Shown here piece by piece: positions 24,258-31,992 of a stretch of 34,217 nt of DNA (positions are counted from its first letter, which is position 1; each line of letters begins with the position of its first letter). Both the position numbers and the translations under genes were made by a program. The notes below the pieces were generated by a model. That model searched no databases. It was not told the DNA's origin and worked only from the letters and a program-made list of their open reading frames with translations. Origin of the DNA: Thermococcus litoralis DSM 5473. GTDB taxonomy: Archaea > Methanobacteriota_B > Thermococci > Thermococcales > Thermococcaceae. The stretch lies in contig NC_022084.1 of assembly GCF_000246985.2 (NCBI RefSeq), forward strand, positions 648,476-682,692. Direction: 5' to 3'.

Positions 24258-25442
24258 ATGAGACTGGGTGTTGGCAGTCTATCAAATGAACTTCAAACGT
24301 TTTATTATTCTTTTTCGAATATTCTCAGCAGATTTATTCAAATGTCAACTGGTACAAATGTACCTTACAGGGCTGGGGAATTAAAAGAGATCCCAGAGAT
24401 ATTTAGCGAGCTTAGAAGTCTTTATCGTAAGTATCGCATCTGGCCGGAAAATCTAAAGGGCCCTGTTTCTGCAGCAATCGATGTTACATATCGATGTAAC
24501 TACAATTGTCCCTATTGTTACATTGGTTGTTCTCCAGATGTAATTCGCAGAGAACTCAGCAGAGAGGAGATATTTAATGTCATAGACGAACTGGCGAAAT
24601 TAAATGTTCTGGTCTTATGTTTATGTGGAGGTGAGCCAACACTTCGTAGGGATTTGTTTGATATTATACAATATGCTAACGAAAGGGGGATCGATGTTAA
24701 CATGGTAACTAATGGCTCATTAATATCCGACAACTTTGCTTCAAAACTTGCTGAAAGTGGTATTGCCGCTGTCCAAGTATCTTTAGATGGCTCCAGACCT
24801 GAGATTATGGAAAAACTAAGACCTAAAGGTTCATACAACAGAGCTATCAACGCAATAAAGAATCTGATCGAATACAATATTCCAACAATTGTAAGTTTCT
24901 GTTCAACAAAACTAAATATAGATAACTTTCCAGAAACTGTTGAGTTATGTGACAAACTTGAGGTTTTATCTGTTCGCACAATGTATTTTGTTCCTGAAAC
25001 CTTCGAACATGTGAAACTAATGCCGACTGATGATCAATACAGGAAATTAATAACGTGGATATTCGAACATAGTTTTGAGTATTCCACTAGAATTGAATTT
25101 GGCGATCCAACAGAGCATATCATAATAGGTCCATATGTCTCACTGATTTCCCTTTCAATAAGTGCAGAAGGTTATATTCTTCCCACTCCATATTTGAGTT
25201 TGGCTTACGGTCATGTTTCAGATGGAATAGAAAAACTATGGAAAGAAGGTTTGGAATATGCATGGAGAGATAACCCTGTGCTTTTATCAATATCCTCCTA
25301 TCTAAAAACTGAGAGAGATATCCTCAAGTTGAAATCTCTCTTTATGACAAGGATAGGTTCAGATTACTTGGATATATTACAATTAAATGAAGAAGATTTG
25401 TCCATTCTAGCAAGAAATATTAGGGAGGTGTTATCAACATGA
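24258..25442 (+). CDS. Radical SAM peptide maturase-like enzyme
   Basis: This is a radical S-adenosylmethionine enzyme of the PqqE/MoaA-like type. The cluster motif C80-x3-C84-x2-C87 (CNYNCPYC) and GGEP (124-127) are intact, followed by the barrel segments VNMVTNGSLIS and VQVSLDGSRPEIMEKLRPKGSY. About 70 residues precede the barrel. Near residues 295-325, AEGYILPTPYLSLAYGHVSDGIEKLW matches the SPASM phrase G.v.PC.yl..GNv..s..eiW, but no Cys occurs in the last 150 or so residues, so auxiliary iron-sulfur clusters are not expected. ATG 24258 has GGTGA five bases upstream. The stop overlaps the PqqD-like gene. Likely job: cross-linking or epimerising the upstream peptides (inference). Confidence 0.88.
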   Translation: MRLGVGSLSNELQTFYYSFSNILSRFIQMSTGTNVPYRAGELKEIPEIFSELRSLYRKYRIWPENLKGPVSAAIDVTYRCNYNCPYCYIGCSPDVIRRELSREEIFNVIDELAKLNVLVLCLCGGEPTLRRDLFDIIQYANERGIDVNMVTNGSLISDNFASKLAESGIAAVQVSLDGSRPEIMEKLRPKGSYNRAINAIKNLIEYNIPTIVSFCSTKLNIDNFPETVELCDKLEVLSVRTMYFVPETFEHVKLMPTDDQYRKLITWIFEHSFEYSTRIEFGDPTEHIIIGPYVSLISLSISAEGYILPTPYLSLAYGHVSDGIEKLWKEGLEYAWRDNPVLLSISSYLKTERDILKLKSLFMTRIGSDYLDILQLNEEDLSILARNIREVLST

Positions 25443-25870
25443 TAACTAATAGCTTGATAACCAATATTGATAAGCATATTAACGGTTTGCTAACTGAAGT
25501 AAGCTCTGATAAATATATGATCAGCTTACTCAAAAATTTAAAATTTAGATTCGAGAGAGATGGGAGAGTTGTGGGATTTAATCCAATTACATGGAAAATC
25601 ACCGTGATGAATCCAACCATGGGGGAGATCATAAAAATACTCCAGAAAAAAGGGAGTGTAAAATTTTCAGACCTTGTCACGCATCTGTGTCTTATCTATC
25701 CAGAAACCCCAAGGAGGATAATAAAAAATGACTTAAAAAACGCCATATTATGGTTATTTACCAACGAATTTATATATCTCCAGAAGCAGAATACCGATAT
25801 CCACTTCGTAGATATACTGAGGGACATCATGCAAAACAACAACAAAGAGCGTGAGAATAATGGTGGATAA
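25439..25870 (+). CDS. PqqD-like RiPP recognition element protein
   Basis: Residues about 30-115 fit the PqqD fold: RFERDGRVVGFNPITWKITVMN, then MGEIIKILQKKGSVKFSDLV, then an amphipathic helix and LKNAILWLFTNEFIYLQ. This matches the PqqD order of a short beta hairpin, N-x-T, I..L...G.., a helix and a final L...gli. PqqD proteins bind the leader of a precursor peptide and present it to the radical SAM partner. At 143 aa it is longer than PqqD (about 90 aa), with extra N- and C-terminal tails. It overlaps the radical SAM stop (ATGA) and has GGGAGGTG upstream, so the two are translationally coupled. The identification is by eye and fits the context strongly. Confidence 0.75.
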   Translation: MITNSLITNIDKHINGLLTEVSSDKYMISLLKNLKFRFERDGRVVGFNPITWKITVMNPTMGEIIKILQKKGSVKFSDLVTHLCLIYPETPRRIIKNDLKNAILWLFTNEFIYLQKQNTDIHFVDILRDIMQNNNKERENNGG

Positions 25871-26297
25871 TTCTATTTTGTTGTCCTTATTTATTACATT
25901 AGGAATAGTTGGGCTAGTCCTTGCACTCATAAAATATGGCTTTTTTGATGCATATGTGCCCCATGCAGTTATTATTCGACATGAGAACAACCAAGTAATT
26001 CTTGTAATAAAAACAAAAAGGAGAACAGTTCCAATTAGAGTTAGAGATTTCCAAGTTAAAGATTACCGAGATGTGCTTGTCTGGAGACTTGGGGGGCTAG
26101 AATTTGGCCGGTATAGAATTGGCAAATACAAAGGTAAATATGGAGAGGTAGTTTCCTATGCCAGTTCAGATTCTGGCTTGCTCATAGAGGCCACAGACGG
26201 GAAAAGATACTACCTAGCTTTTGATAATATTCATGAGGTTATAGATGCTATACTGGACGAAAGCATAAAAGAAAAAGTCATAGAGGTGAGAAAATAA
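25860..26297 (+). CDS. Membrane-anchored protein with possible bacterial PH-like domain
   Basis: One N-terminal membrane helix (residues about 5-24, LLSLFITLGIVGLVLALI) is followed by a compact beta-rich domain of about 110 aa (HAVIIRHENNQVILVIKTKRRTVPIRV, GLLIEATDGKRYYLAFDN) closing with an amphipathic helix (IHEVIDAILDE). This order of strands and a terminal helix resembles bacterial PH domains. The start is ATG 25860 (GTGAG upstream) rather than GTG 25851; it overlaps the PqqD-like gene by 11 bases and the permease start by one base. In such an operon, self-protection or exporter assistance is a reasonable guess, but nothing in the sequence proves it. Confidence 0.65.
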   Translation: MVDNSILLSLFITLGIVGLVLALIKYGFFDAYVPHAVIIRHENNQVILVIKTKRRTVPIRVRDFQVKDYRDVLVWRLGGLEFGRYRIGKYKGKYGEVVSYASSDSGLLIEATDGKRYYLAFDNIHEVIDAILDESIKEKVIEVRK

Positions 26298-27100
26298 TGG
26301 GAATTAAGCCAGTACTCATGAAAGAGGTCTGGCAGTACTTTGCAAACAAACAGTTGGCTGGACTATTAGCAAATGCTGTAATTATACTTGTTATTGGAAT
26401 GTTGTTGATTGTGAGTGGACCAAGGTACTTAACATCCTATTCAAAACAGCTTGCCATGGAGCAAATATCTGAGAGCCCTTTAGTGTTTGGACTTTCTGAA
26501 AATGAAGTAGCAAAAATGGGCGAAGATGCAATAACATTTGCCGCCCTGATATCCCAATTATCGGTAGTTGTAATATTAGTATCTGCCTTGAGTTCTTATG
26601 CTTCAATTGTCTCCTCTTTTTTCAATGAGAAATTAAATAAAACTATGGAAATCCTTTTTTCATCTCCTCTTTCAGAATCCGAGATACTCCTGGGGAAATT
26701 GTTATCGACAGTGTTCTTCAGTTTGCTCTCATGGGGCTTTGCTTTTGCATCTCTTTTCTTCCTCATCCAGTATCTACATCTAAAAGCACTAGGAAGTATA
26801 TGGCATCCCACACTATACTTCATTATCATCACAGTGTTCGTTCCTTTTTCAATGATGATGTTCTCTATTAGCACAGGACTAGTAGTGAGTGTAAAAATAA
26901 AGAGCTCAGAGCTTATAAACCTAATGAGCTTGCCTTTAGTTTTGACGCCAATTATAATATCCTTTGCATCGGCAAAATTAGGGTTAAACAGAACATTCCA
27001 GATATATCTGCTCCTGGGGATTTGTTCTTTGGTAGCTTCACTAATAATAGCAATGTTGGGCAAGCGTGTCATCAATCGCTTGGCATTCATTACAAATTAA
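26297..27100 (+). CDS. ABC-2 type exporter permease (NatB-like)
   Basis: The product is a membrane protein of 267 aa with about six hydrophobic helices. It has a cytoplasmic start (MGIKPVLMKEVWQYF), a long extracytoplasmic loop after helix 1, and the ABC-2 phrase FFNEKLNKTMEILFSSPLSESEILLGKLLSTVFF before helices 3-6. It belongs with the ATPase encoded downstream. The start overlaps the previous stop by one base, and GAGGTGAG provides the ribosome binding site. Likely function: export of the mature peptide product, or immunity by removing it from the membrane. Base composition is as AT-rich as its operon neighbours. Confidence 0.88.
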   Translation: MGIKPVLMKEVWQYFANKQLAGLLANAVIILVIGMLLIVSGPRYLTSYSKQLAMEQISESPLVFGLSENEVAKMGEDAITFAALISQLSVVVILVSALSSYASIVSSFFNEKLNKTMEILFSSPLSESEILLGKLLSTVFFSLLSWGFAFASLFFLIQYLHLKALGSIWHPTLYFIIITVFVPFSMMMFSISTGLVVSVKIKSSELINLMSLPLVLTPIIISFASAKLGLNRTFQIYLLLGICSLVASLIIAMLGKRVINRLAFITN

Positions 27101-27111
27101 GGGGTGATTTC

Positions 27112-28014
27112 ATGCTTGAGGTCGAAAATATCAGTGCAGGTTATGGTAACGGCGATGTTATAGAAAATCTAAGCTTTATCGCAATAAAAAAGGAAATTTA
27201 TGTATTATTGGGAGCCAATGGTGCAGGTAAAACCACAACATTTAGAGCAATCACCGGTATTTTGCCGCTTTCCAGTGGTAGGGTCGTAGTTGATGGAATT
27301 GATCTTTGGGTGGAACCCGAAAACGCTAAAAGAAAGATGGGGTATCTGCCGGAGGGAGAGAGAGTTTATCCAGATCTAACGGTCTACAAGAATCTGCGAT
27401 TTTTCGCCAAGATCTATGATGTTGAAGAAGAACGGATTAATGAACTTCTAAAAGAATTTAGACTTGAAAAATACAAAAATACAAAAGCCGGATATCTAAG
27501 TAGAGGCTTTAGAAAGAGGCTCGCTTTAGCGAGAGCATTGCTTCACAATCCAGACATTCTAGTTTTGGATGAACCGTTTAGCAATTTGGACATTCCAACA
27601 GCTTTAAGCTTAAGAGACAAAATTTTTGAGATGCTGAAAGAAGGCAAAATCATTCTGTTTTCGACCCACATTCTAAGCGAGCTCCAGAATTTTGAGGGGG
27701 TAAAATGCAGGGTTGCAATAATGAAGGAGGGAAAGCTCGTTTTGGAGGAAAGATTGGAGAATTTACTAAGTAAAGTTAGTAGCATTGAAGTGGTGTTTAA
27801 AGTTGATAAAAAAATAAGGGCAAAAGAACTCTTAGAGAAGTTTGGGTATAACGTTAACGTGGAAAACACGGGAATTTCTGTGATGGTTTCAAGGTATAAT
27901 GATGAAGTTCCAGCGATCATGAAGATATTGCTCACCCAAGGGATTAATGTATATGAAGTGAAACCAAAAGAGACTCCTATAGAGAAAATATTCACCGGAA
28001 TCCTAGAAAAATAG
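27112..28014 (+). CDS. ABC exporter ATPase of the RiPP-like operon
   Basis: This 300-aa ATPase has Walker A GANGAGKTT near residue 37, the Q-loop region YLPEGERVYPDLTV, Walker B ILVLDEPFSNLD and the H-loop STHILSEL. The signature reads LSRGFRKR instead of LSGGQ, as in some CcmA/NatA-like exporters. The C-terminal 85 residues form an accessory domain. ATG 27112, 11 bases after the permease stop, has GGGGTGAT upstream; the longer frame from 27022 is only the permease gene read out of frame. It is the last gene of the operon, and 40 bases later the reverse-strand MFS remnant begins. Confidence 0.92.
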   Translation: MLEVENISAGYGNGDVIENLSFIAIKKEIYVLLGANGAGKTTTFRAITGILPLSSGRVVVDGIDLWVEPENAKRKMGYLPEGERVYPDLTVYKNLRFFAKIYDVEEERINELLKEFRLEKYKNTKAGYLSRGFRKRLALARALLHNPDILVLDEPFSNLDIPTALSLRDKIFEMLKEGKIILFSTHILSELQNFEGVKCRVAIMKEGKLVLEERLENLLSKVSSIEVVFKVDKKIRAKELLEKFGYNVNVENTGISVMVSRYNDEVPAIMKILLTQGINVYEVKPKETPIEKIFTGILEK

Positions 28015-28053
28015 CAGGATTGGAATAGCTAGCAAACAGCCACTTAATAAACC

Positions 28054-28737
28054 CTAACAAGCTTTGTCTTCAAGAAAGTAGAAAAGAGGTAAAAATGTTT
28101 CAATACTTTGATAAGCCATATAAACAGCTGCATCCAACAGACCAAGAAGAAAGAGGGTGGAACTAAATGAAAACTCAAACTTCTCTAATTCTCCTTCTGC
28201 TTCAGGTAACGTAAAAGTTATTGCAAAGGTAATAAATCCAAAGAAAGAACACAAAATAAAAACAATCCAAAATCCTGCGAAATATATTAAGCTCCCTGCC
28301 AATAACGGAGCAATGGCTCTCCCCACGAGAGTTGCAGAACTTAAAATCCCCATAAAAGTACCTTTCTTTTCAGAATATAAGTCACTGATTAAAGCAAGGG
28401 AAACAGGAACAAATATAGCAGTTGCTATCCCATAGTAGGCCCTTACCAAAGCTAACGCTATAGCATTGTTAGCAAAGAAGTAAAGAAGGGGCGCAGAGAA
28501 GAATACAAAGCCGCTTATTTTAAGAAGCTTTTTTCGCCCATAGATATCGCTCAAAAGCCCTGAGACAAAGTTCATAAAAATACCCGTTATAGTTGATGCC
28601 GCCGCAACAATTCCAATCTCTCCCCTGCTTAACCCCAAACTTTGAGCATAGAGTGGCAAGGTTGGAGATTTACTCATGGTAGAGCCGAGTATTGCAAAAA
28701 ATCCTGCTATTAGGATTGCGTAAAGTATCTTCTTCAT
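28054..28737 (-). pseudogene. MFS transporter, C-terminal half missing
   Basis: The N-terminal half of a major facilitator is clear: helix 1 (LYAILIAGFFAILGSTMSKS), PLYAQSLGLSRGEIG, the loop motif GLLSDIYGRKK, then helices to about TM7 (LFLLGLLDAAVYMAYQSIE). At 227 aa it has barely half the usual 380-400. After TAG at 28054-28056 the same frame continues hydrophobically as GLLSGCLLAIPILLFF to 28003, exactly where the RiPP-like operon ends, and no further MFS sequence exists. So the gene seems cut at the operon boundary and also carries a stop. ATG 28737 has GGGGT upstream; the nine codons before it lack a ribosome binding site. Confidence 0.8.
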
Positions 28738-28821
28738 GTTTACCCCACAGAAGTTTGACTCCAAGATATTAAATCGTTCTCATTAGATAAATACTTAAGC
28801 TTCAAGCTTCAAAGAGATAAT

Positions 28822-29481
28822 ATGCCGGAAATAGACCTTAATGGGAAGAAGATCCAGTACGAAGTCAGCGTGAGAAGGGTAAGATATGTGAGAATCTACG
28901 TAAGTCCAGAGGGAAAACTCTACATCGTCTCTCCAACGAGAAGAGTTGAAAGGTTCCTAAAAGAAAAGGAGGATTGGATACTCTCAAAGCTTGAGAAAAT
29001 TGAGAGGGCAAAAAACATTCGAGGGTTTCCTTATCTGGGAAAGTTCTACCCATTTAGGGATGGAAAGATTTTCACCGATAACAAAGTTTTAGAAGTTTCA
29101 GACAAAAGAAAGCTTGAGAAAACTCTAAAAAACGAGCTTAGAACATTATTGGTGCCCCTTGTTGAAGAACGTGCTGCGAGTTTAGGTGTCAAGCCAAAAA
29201 GAATTTTCATCCGAAAACAGAGAACGAGATGGGGAAGCTGCTCCCCAAAGGGGAACCTAAGCTTCAATTTAGCAATGCTGGCTTTACCTCCGGAGCTCAT
29301 TGACTATCTCGTAACACATGAAGTAGCCCACTTAGTTGAGATGAACCACTCCAAAAAGTTTTGGACGTTGGTTGAGGAATCCCATCCAGACTGGAGGAAA
29401 AAGAGGAAAGAACTTAAGGATTGGTGGGTAATTATCCACAACAACCCCATCTGGAGAGAGATACTGGGGGGAAGAGAATGA
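28822..29481 (+). CDS. YgjP/DUF45-type zinc metallopeptidase
   Basis: A 219-aa soluble protein of the YgjP-like (DUF45, WLM/SprT-like) family. The N-terminal half is a beta domain (YEVSVRRVRYVRIYVSPEGKLYIVSP). The catalytic region is KQRTRWGSCSPKGNLSFNLAMLALPPELIDYLVTHEVAHLVEMNHSKKFW in consecutive order, giving zinc ligands HExxH plus a downstream His of the NHSKKFW phrase. The family is associated with type I restriction loci in some bacteria but stands alone in archaea. It ends overlapping the MBL-fold gene (ATGA), so the two are a coupled pair. Confidence 0.9.
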   Translation: MPEIDLNGKKIQYEVSVRRVRYVRIYVSPEGKLYIVSPTRRVERFLKEKEDWILSKLEKIERAKNIRGFPYLGKFYPFRDGKIFTDNKVLEVSDKRKLEKTLKNELRTLLVPLVEERAASLGVKPKRIFIRKQRTRWGSCSPKGNLSFNLAMLALPPELIDYLVTHEVAHLVEMNHSKKFWTLVEESHPDWRKKRKELKDWWVIIHNNPIWREILGGRE

Positions 29482-30233
29482 AGGTCATCCTTTTAGGCTC
29501 CGGCTCTTACAGCGGGACTCCTAAGGCATTATGCAACTGTGAGAACTGCACAAGGGCGAGGAAGTTTCCACAATACAGAAGAACGAGGTTTTCTATGTAC
29601 ATTCCAAAGATAAGAGCTCTCATAGATCCCTCTCCAGACCTTTATTACCATCTAAAGCACCTAAATGAAAAAATCGAGAGGGTTTTTATAACTCATCCCC
29701 ACTTTGACCACATTGCCGGGCTTCCCGAGCTACAGGTTTTTAAAGAGGTTATCTTTTACTCCCATGAGAAAACCCTTAGCATTGCGAAGCTCCTGCAGGA
29801 AACTTTTTTAGGGCAGAGAGAGTGGAGATACATCCCCTTAGAGTTCAACAAATGGTATGATTTTGGAAACTTCAAGGTAAATCACTTTCCAGTTGTTCAC
29901 CAGCCCGGAGAAGTTGCCGGTGGATTCATCCTAGAGATAGGGGAGAAAAGGATCGCCATAACTGGAGACACGGGGCCAGAAATTTTGGGAGATGAGAAAA
30001 CATTGGAAGAAATTCAAGGAGCTGATCTTCTCGTCGCAGAGATGACCCACAAGCATTCAATTCCCAGAACCCATCTCGGGGTGGATGATGCCGTTAAGCT
30101 CGCACAAAAAGTCAATGCAGTAAAAACGCTATTTGTGCATATAAGCCATTCAAACTACACCCATGAGGAGCTGGAAGAAAAGGTCGGAGAGGCAGGAATA
30201 GTTGGAAGGGACTTTATGCACTTGGGGATTTAA
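29478..30233 (+). CDS. PhnP-like metallo-beta-lactamase-fold hydrolase
   Basis: A cytoplasmic MBL-fold hydrolase of 251 aa. It starts MKVILLGSGSYSGTPKALC, with CNCENC near residues 18-23 as in PhnP-type cyclic phosphodiesterases, which carry an extra structural zinc site. Catalytic motifs are THPHFDH (HxHxDH), VVHQPG, ITGDTGPEIL and FVHISHSN. The start is ATG 29478, overlapping the previous stop, rather than the upstream in-frame ATG. The likely reaction is hydrolysis of a (cyclic) phosphodiester; tRNase Z is less likely because its exosite is absent. Its coupling to a metallopeptidase gene is unexplained. Confidence 0.87.
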   Translation: MKVILLGSGSYSGTPKALCNCENCTRARKFPQYRRTRFSMYIPKIRALIDPSPDLYYHLKHLNEKIERVFITHPHFDHIAGLPELQVFKEVIFYSHEKTLSIAKLLQETFLGQREWRYIPLEFNKWYDFGNFKVNHFPVVHQPGEVAGGFILEIGEKRIAITGDTGPEILGDEKTLEEIQGADLLVAEMTHKHSIPRTHLGVDDAVKLAQKVNAVKTLFVHISHSNYTHEELEEKVGEAGIVGRDFMHLGI

Positions 30234-30316
30234 ACGAGAAAGAGCTCCTCAAAAGCCCTTCTCCAAGGAAAAATCATTGGAACAGAATCATAAAAATGAG
30301 AAACCCAAGCGAGTTT

Positions 30317-30730
30317 TCACTCTCCCATCACCTGAACAATCACTCTCCTTCTTCTTGGCCTTACATCGAGCTCTACAAAAAATATCTGCTGCCATATACC
30401 CCTGACAACTTTTCCTTCAACAACTGGGAGTACAAGTGAGGGTCCCAAAATGGTAGCCCTTAGGTGGGAGTGGGCATTGTTGTCTATCAAATCGTGCCTG
30501 TAACCAGCACCTCTGGGCACAATCTCCTTTAGGATTCTTTTAAAGTCCTCAAGGAGACCTCTCTCGTGTTCTATTGTTACAACGGCTCCAGTTGCCCCGG
30601 GAACAAACACAAGAACTTGACCGTTTTTTATTTCGCTCCGTTCTACTATCTCCTCCACTTCAGAGGTTATATCCACCAAATCTATTTCCCCTTTAGTGGA
30701 AAACCTAAGCTCTTCGGTCACTACCTTCAT
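30317..30730 (-). CDS. yjbQ: YjbQ/UPF0047 family protein
   Basis: A 137-aa protein of the YjbQ (UPF0047) family, some members of which show thiamine-phosphate synthase side activity. The family phrases are LRFSTKGEIDLVDITSEVEE, VFVPGATGAVVTIEHE, YRHDLIDNNAHSHLRATILGPSLVLPVVEG and GIWQQIFFVELDVRPRRRRV, read in order. Conserved His and Asn residues of the active-site groove are present. ATG 30730 is preferred over 30763 because GGAGGTGG precedes it. It overlaps the VanZ-like gene end by 26 bases and is third in an operon that begins with a ThiN-domain regulator. Confidence 0.9.
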   Translation of the reverse strand: MKVVTEELRFSTKGEIDLVDITSEVEEIVERSEIKNGQVLVFVPGATGAVVTIEHERGLLEDFKRILKEIVPRGAGYRHDLIDNNAHSHLRATILGPSLVLPVVEGKVVRGIWQQIFFVELDVRPRRRRVIVQVMGE

Positions 30731-31004
30731 CCCACCACCTCCAGAGCAAATAACCGGCACCAAACCCTATTAGGTTTGCGGCCATGTCCATAAAGGAAAA
30801 GCTCCTTCCCGGGATAAAGACCTGCATAAATTCAAGAATAACCGGAAAAACCATGTAAAACTTACTCCCACTAATCAGACCGAGAACGAAAAACTCCAAG
30901 AAATGCGCTATTTTGTCCCCTCCCGCTATTCCAGCTGAGGGCACCTTAGGAGAGAGATTAGCATAAATTAGAAAGATGAGGTAGAGATACTTCAAAGGCC
31001 TCAT
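30705..31004 (-). CDS. VanZ-like small membrane protein
   Basis: A 99-aa integral membrane protein with three or four helices and the VanZ-like phrases GGDKIAHFLEFFVLGLI, ILEFMQVFIPGRSFSFMDM and AANLIGFGAGYLLW. The conserved D-K-x-x-H-F, the E-x-x-Q and the R-x-x-x-x-x-D are all present. Its biochemical function is not established in archaea; VanZ itself lowers teicoplanin binding in enterococci, which is irrelevant here. The start overlaps the regulator stop (ATGA), and the 3' end overlaps yjbQ, so it is inside a tight operon. Confidence 0.85.
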   Translation of the reverse strand: MRPLKYLYLIFLIYANLSPKVPSAGIAGGDKIAHFLEFFVLGLISGSKFYMVFPVILEFMQVFIPGRSFSFMDMAANLIGFGAGYLLWRWWDEGSDRRA

Positions 31005-31897
31005 AGGAAACGCTCCAGTTTTTTAACTTTTTCAACGACCTCTATTGGGCTTTTGCCAAAGATATAAACACAAGGTTCTATTCCGAATCCCCCCTTATCT
31101 ATCACAGCATCAAGAATCCCTTTTTTCTTAAACTCCACGGTGATTAGTTTGACGGTTTCTTCCTCGCTTCTCTCGCTTTTTTCTACAGTTCCAACTTTAA
31201 AACCTGCCTTTTTAAGGGCACCCGATATTTTCTTGTCGTACCTTATGTTCAAAACACTTCTAACTTCGGGAAAAATTTCAGAAAGCCCAATCAACACCTC
31301 TGCCATGTGTTCGCTCACCCCAAATTCTGGAGGCAAAGCGTAGGCTTTTCCCTTCACTACTGTTATCCTCCCCGGAATGGCAGCAACATCGTTCTTTTCT
31401 TTTGGTTTTGGAAGGGAATAGGCAAAGTTGCTTCTGACTTCAGGAATTAGCTCCAAAAACTTCTCATCACGAAGCAACTCACTTAAGGCCAAGGAAAGTT
31501 CTTCTAAAATCTGAGTTCTTGAAGGCTCTTCAGTGAATATTTCTCGGCATAGAGACTCATCACTGCTACCAATGTAATCCAAATAGCCCCTGCAAAGAAT
31601 TCCGCTCCTGAACATTTCAAAGAACTTCCTGTTCAAAAACCTCACCAAATCTTCTTTTTTTGCCCCATACAGAATAAGCCCCACAACCTCTTGAGCGACC
31701 TTTTCAACTTCCTTACCAAGTTCACCATTCAGCCTTCTATACTTGCCAGTTAGGTATTTGCTAACCATCGCTTGGGTAATTCCCAGGTGTTCCGCTATTT
31801 TCGCCTGAGTTAAGCCTTTGGAGTATAAAATCCGAGCAACATTTGCCCTGAGGTTGGGCATAACTTCCTCAGCCCAGAATTCACAAGGGGTTTTCAT
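31001..31897 (-). CDS. HTH regulator with ThiN-like domain (ThiR-type)
   Basis: A transcription factor of 298 aa. Residues about 15-60 are a helix-turn-helix of the XRE type (SKGLTQAKIAEHLGITQAMVSKYLTG). The last 130 residues match the ThiN thiamine-phosphate synthase domain: RSVLNIRYDKKISGALKKAGF, then LDAVIDKGGFGIEPCVYIFG and EVVEKVKKL. In archaeal ThiR proteins such a domain senses thiamine phosphate rather than making it. ATG 31897 is chosen over GTG 31906, which lies inside the GGTGAAG ribosome binding site. It is first in an operon with the VanZ-like and YjbQ genes and probably regulates thiamine genes elsewhere too (inference). Confidence 0.85.
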   Translation of the reverse strand: MKTPCEFWAEEVMPNLRANVARILYSKGLTQAKIAEHLGITQAMVSKYLTGKYRRLNGELGKEVEKVAQEVVGLILYGAKKEDLVRFLNRKFFEMFRSGILCRGYLDYIGSSDESLCREIFTEEPSRTQILEELSLALSELLRDEKFLELIPEVRSNFAYSLPKPKEKNDVAAIPGRITVVKGKAYALPPEFGVSEHMAEVLIGLSEIFPEVRSVLNIRYDKKISGALKKAGFKVGTVEKSERSEEETVKLITVEFKKKGILDAVIDKGGFGIEPCVYIFGKSPIEVVEKVKKLERFL

Positions 31898-31992
31898 GCT
31901 CTTCACCAGTTGTTCTTTTTTAAAACCAGGTTATAAACCTTTTCCAGAAAAGCTTATATCTCTAACCCTCTTTTTAACCACTGTGAGGAAAT
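31898..31992. promoter_or_regulatory. Divergent promoters of the ThiR-type gene and lipoprotein gene
   Basis: On the minus strand TTTATAAC (31931-31938) is a TATA candidate for the regulator. It lies within the near-palindrome GGTTATAAACC (31929-31939), a possible autoregulatory site. On the plus strand CTTATATC (31953-31960) would start the lipoprotein transcript near 31982. Confidence 0.5.

Noticed and set aside
28157-28435. 92-aa plus-strand frame opposite the MFS remnant
   Set aside because: Lys/Ile/Asn-rich antisense of a membrane gene; no independent support.
30202-30405. 67-aa frame between the PhnP-like and YjbQ genes
   Set aside because: Overlaps both real genes; basic and low-complexity sequence without homology.
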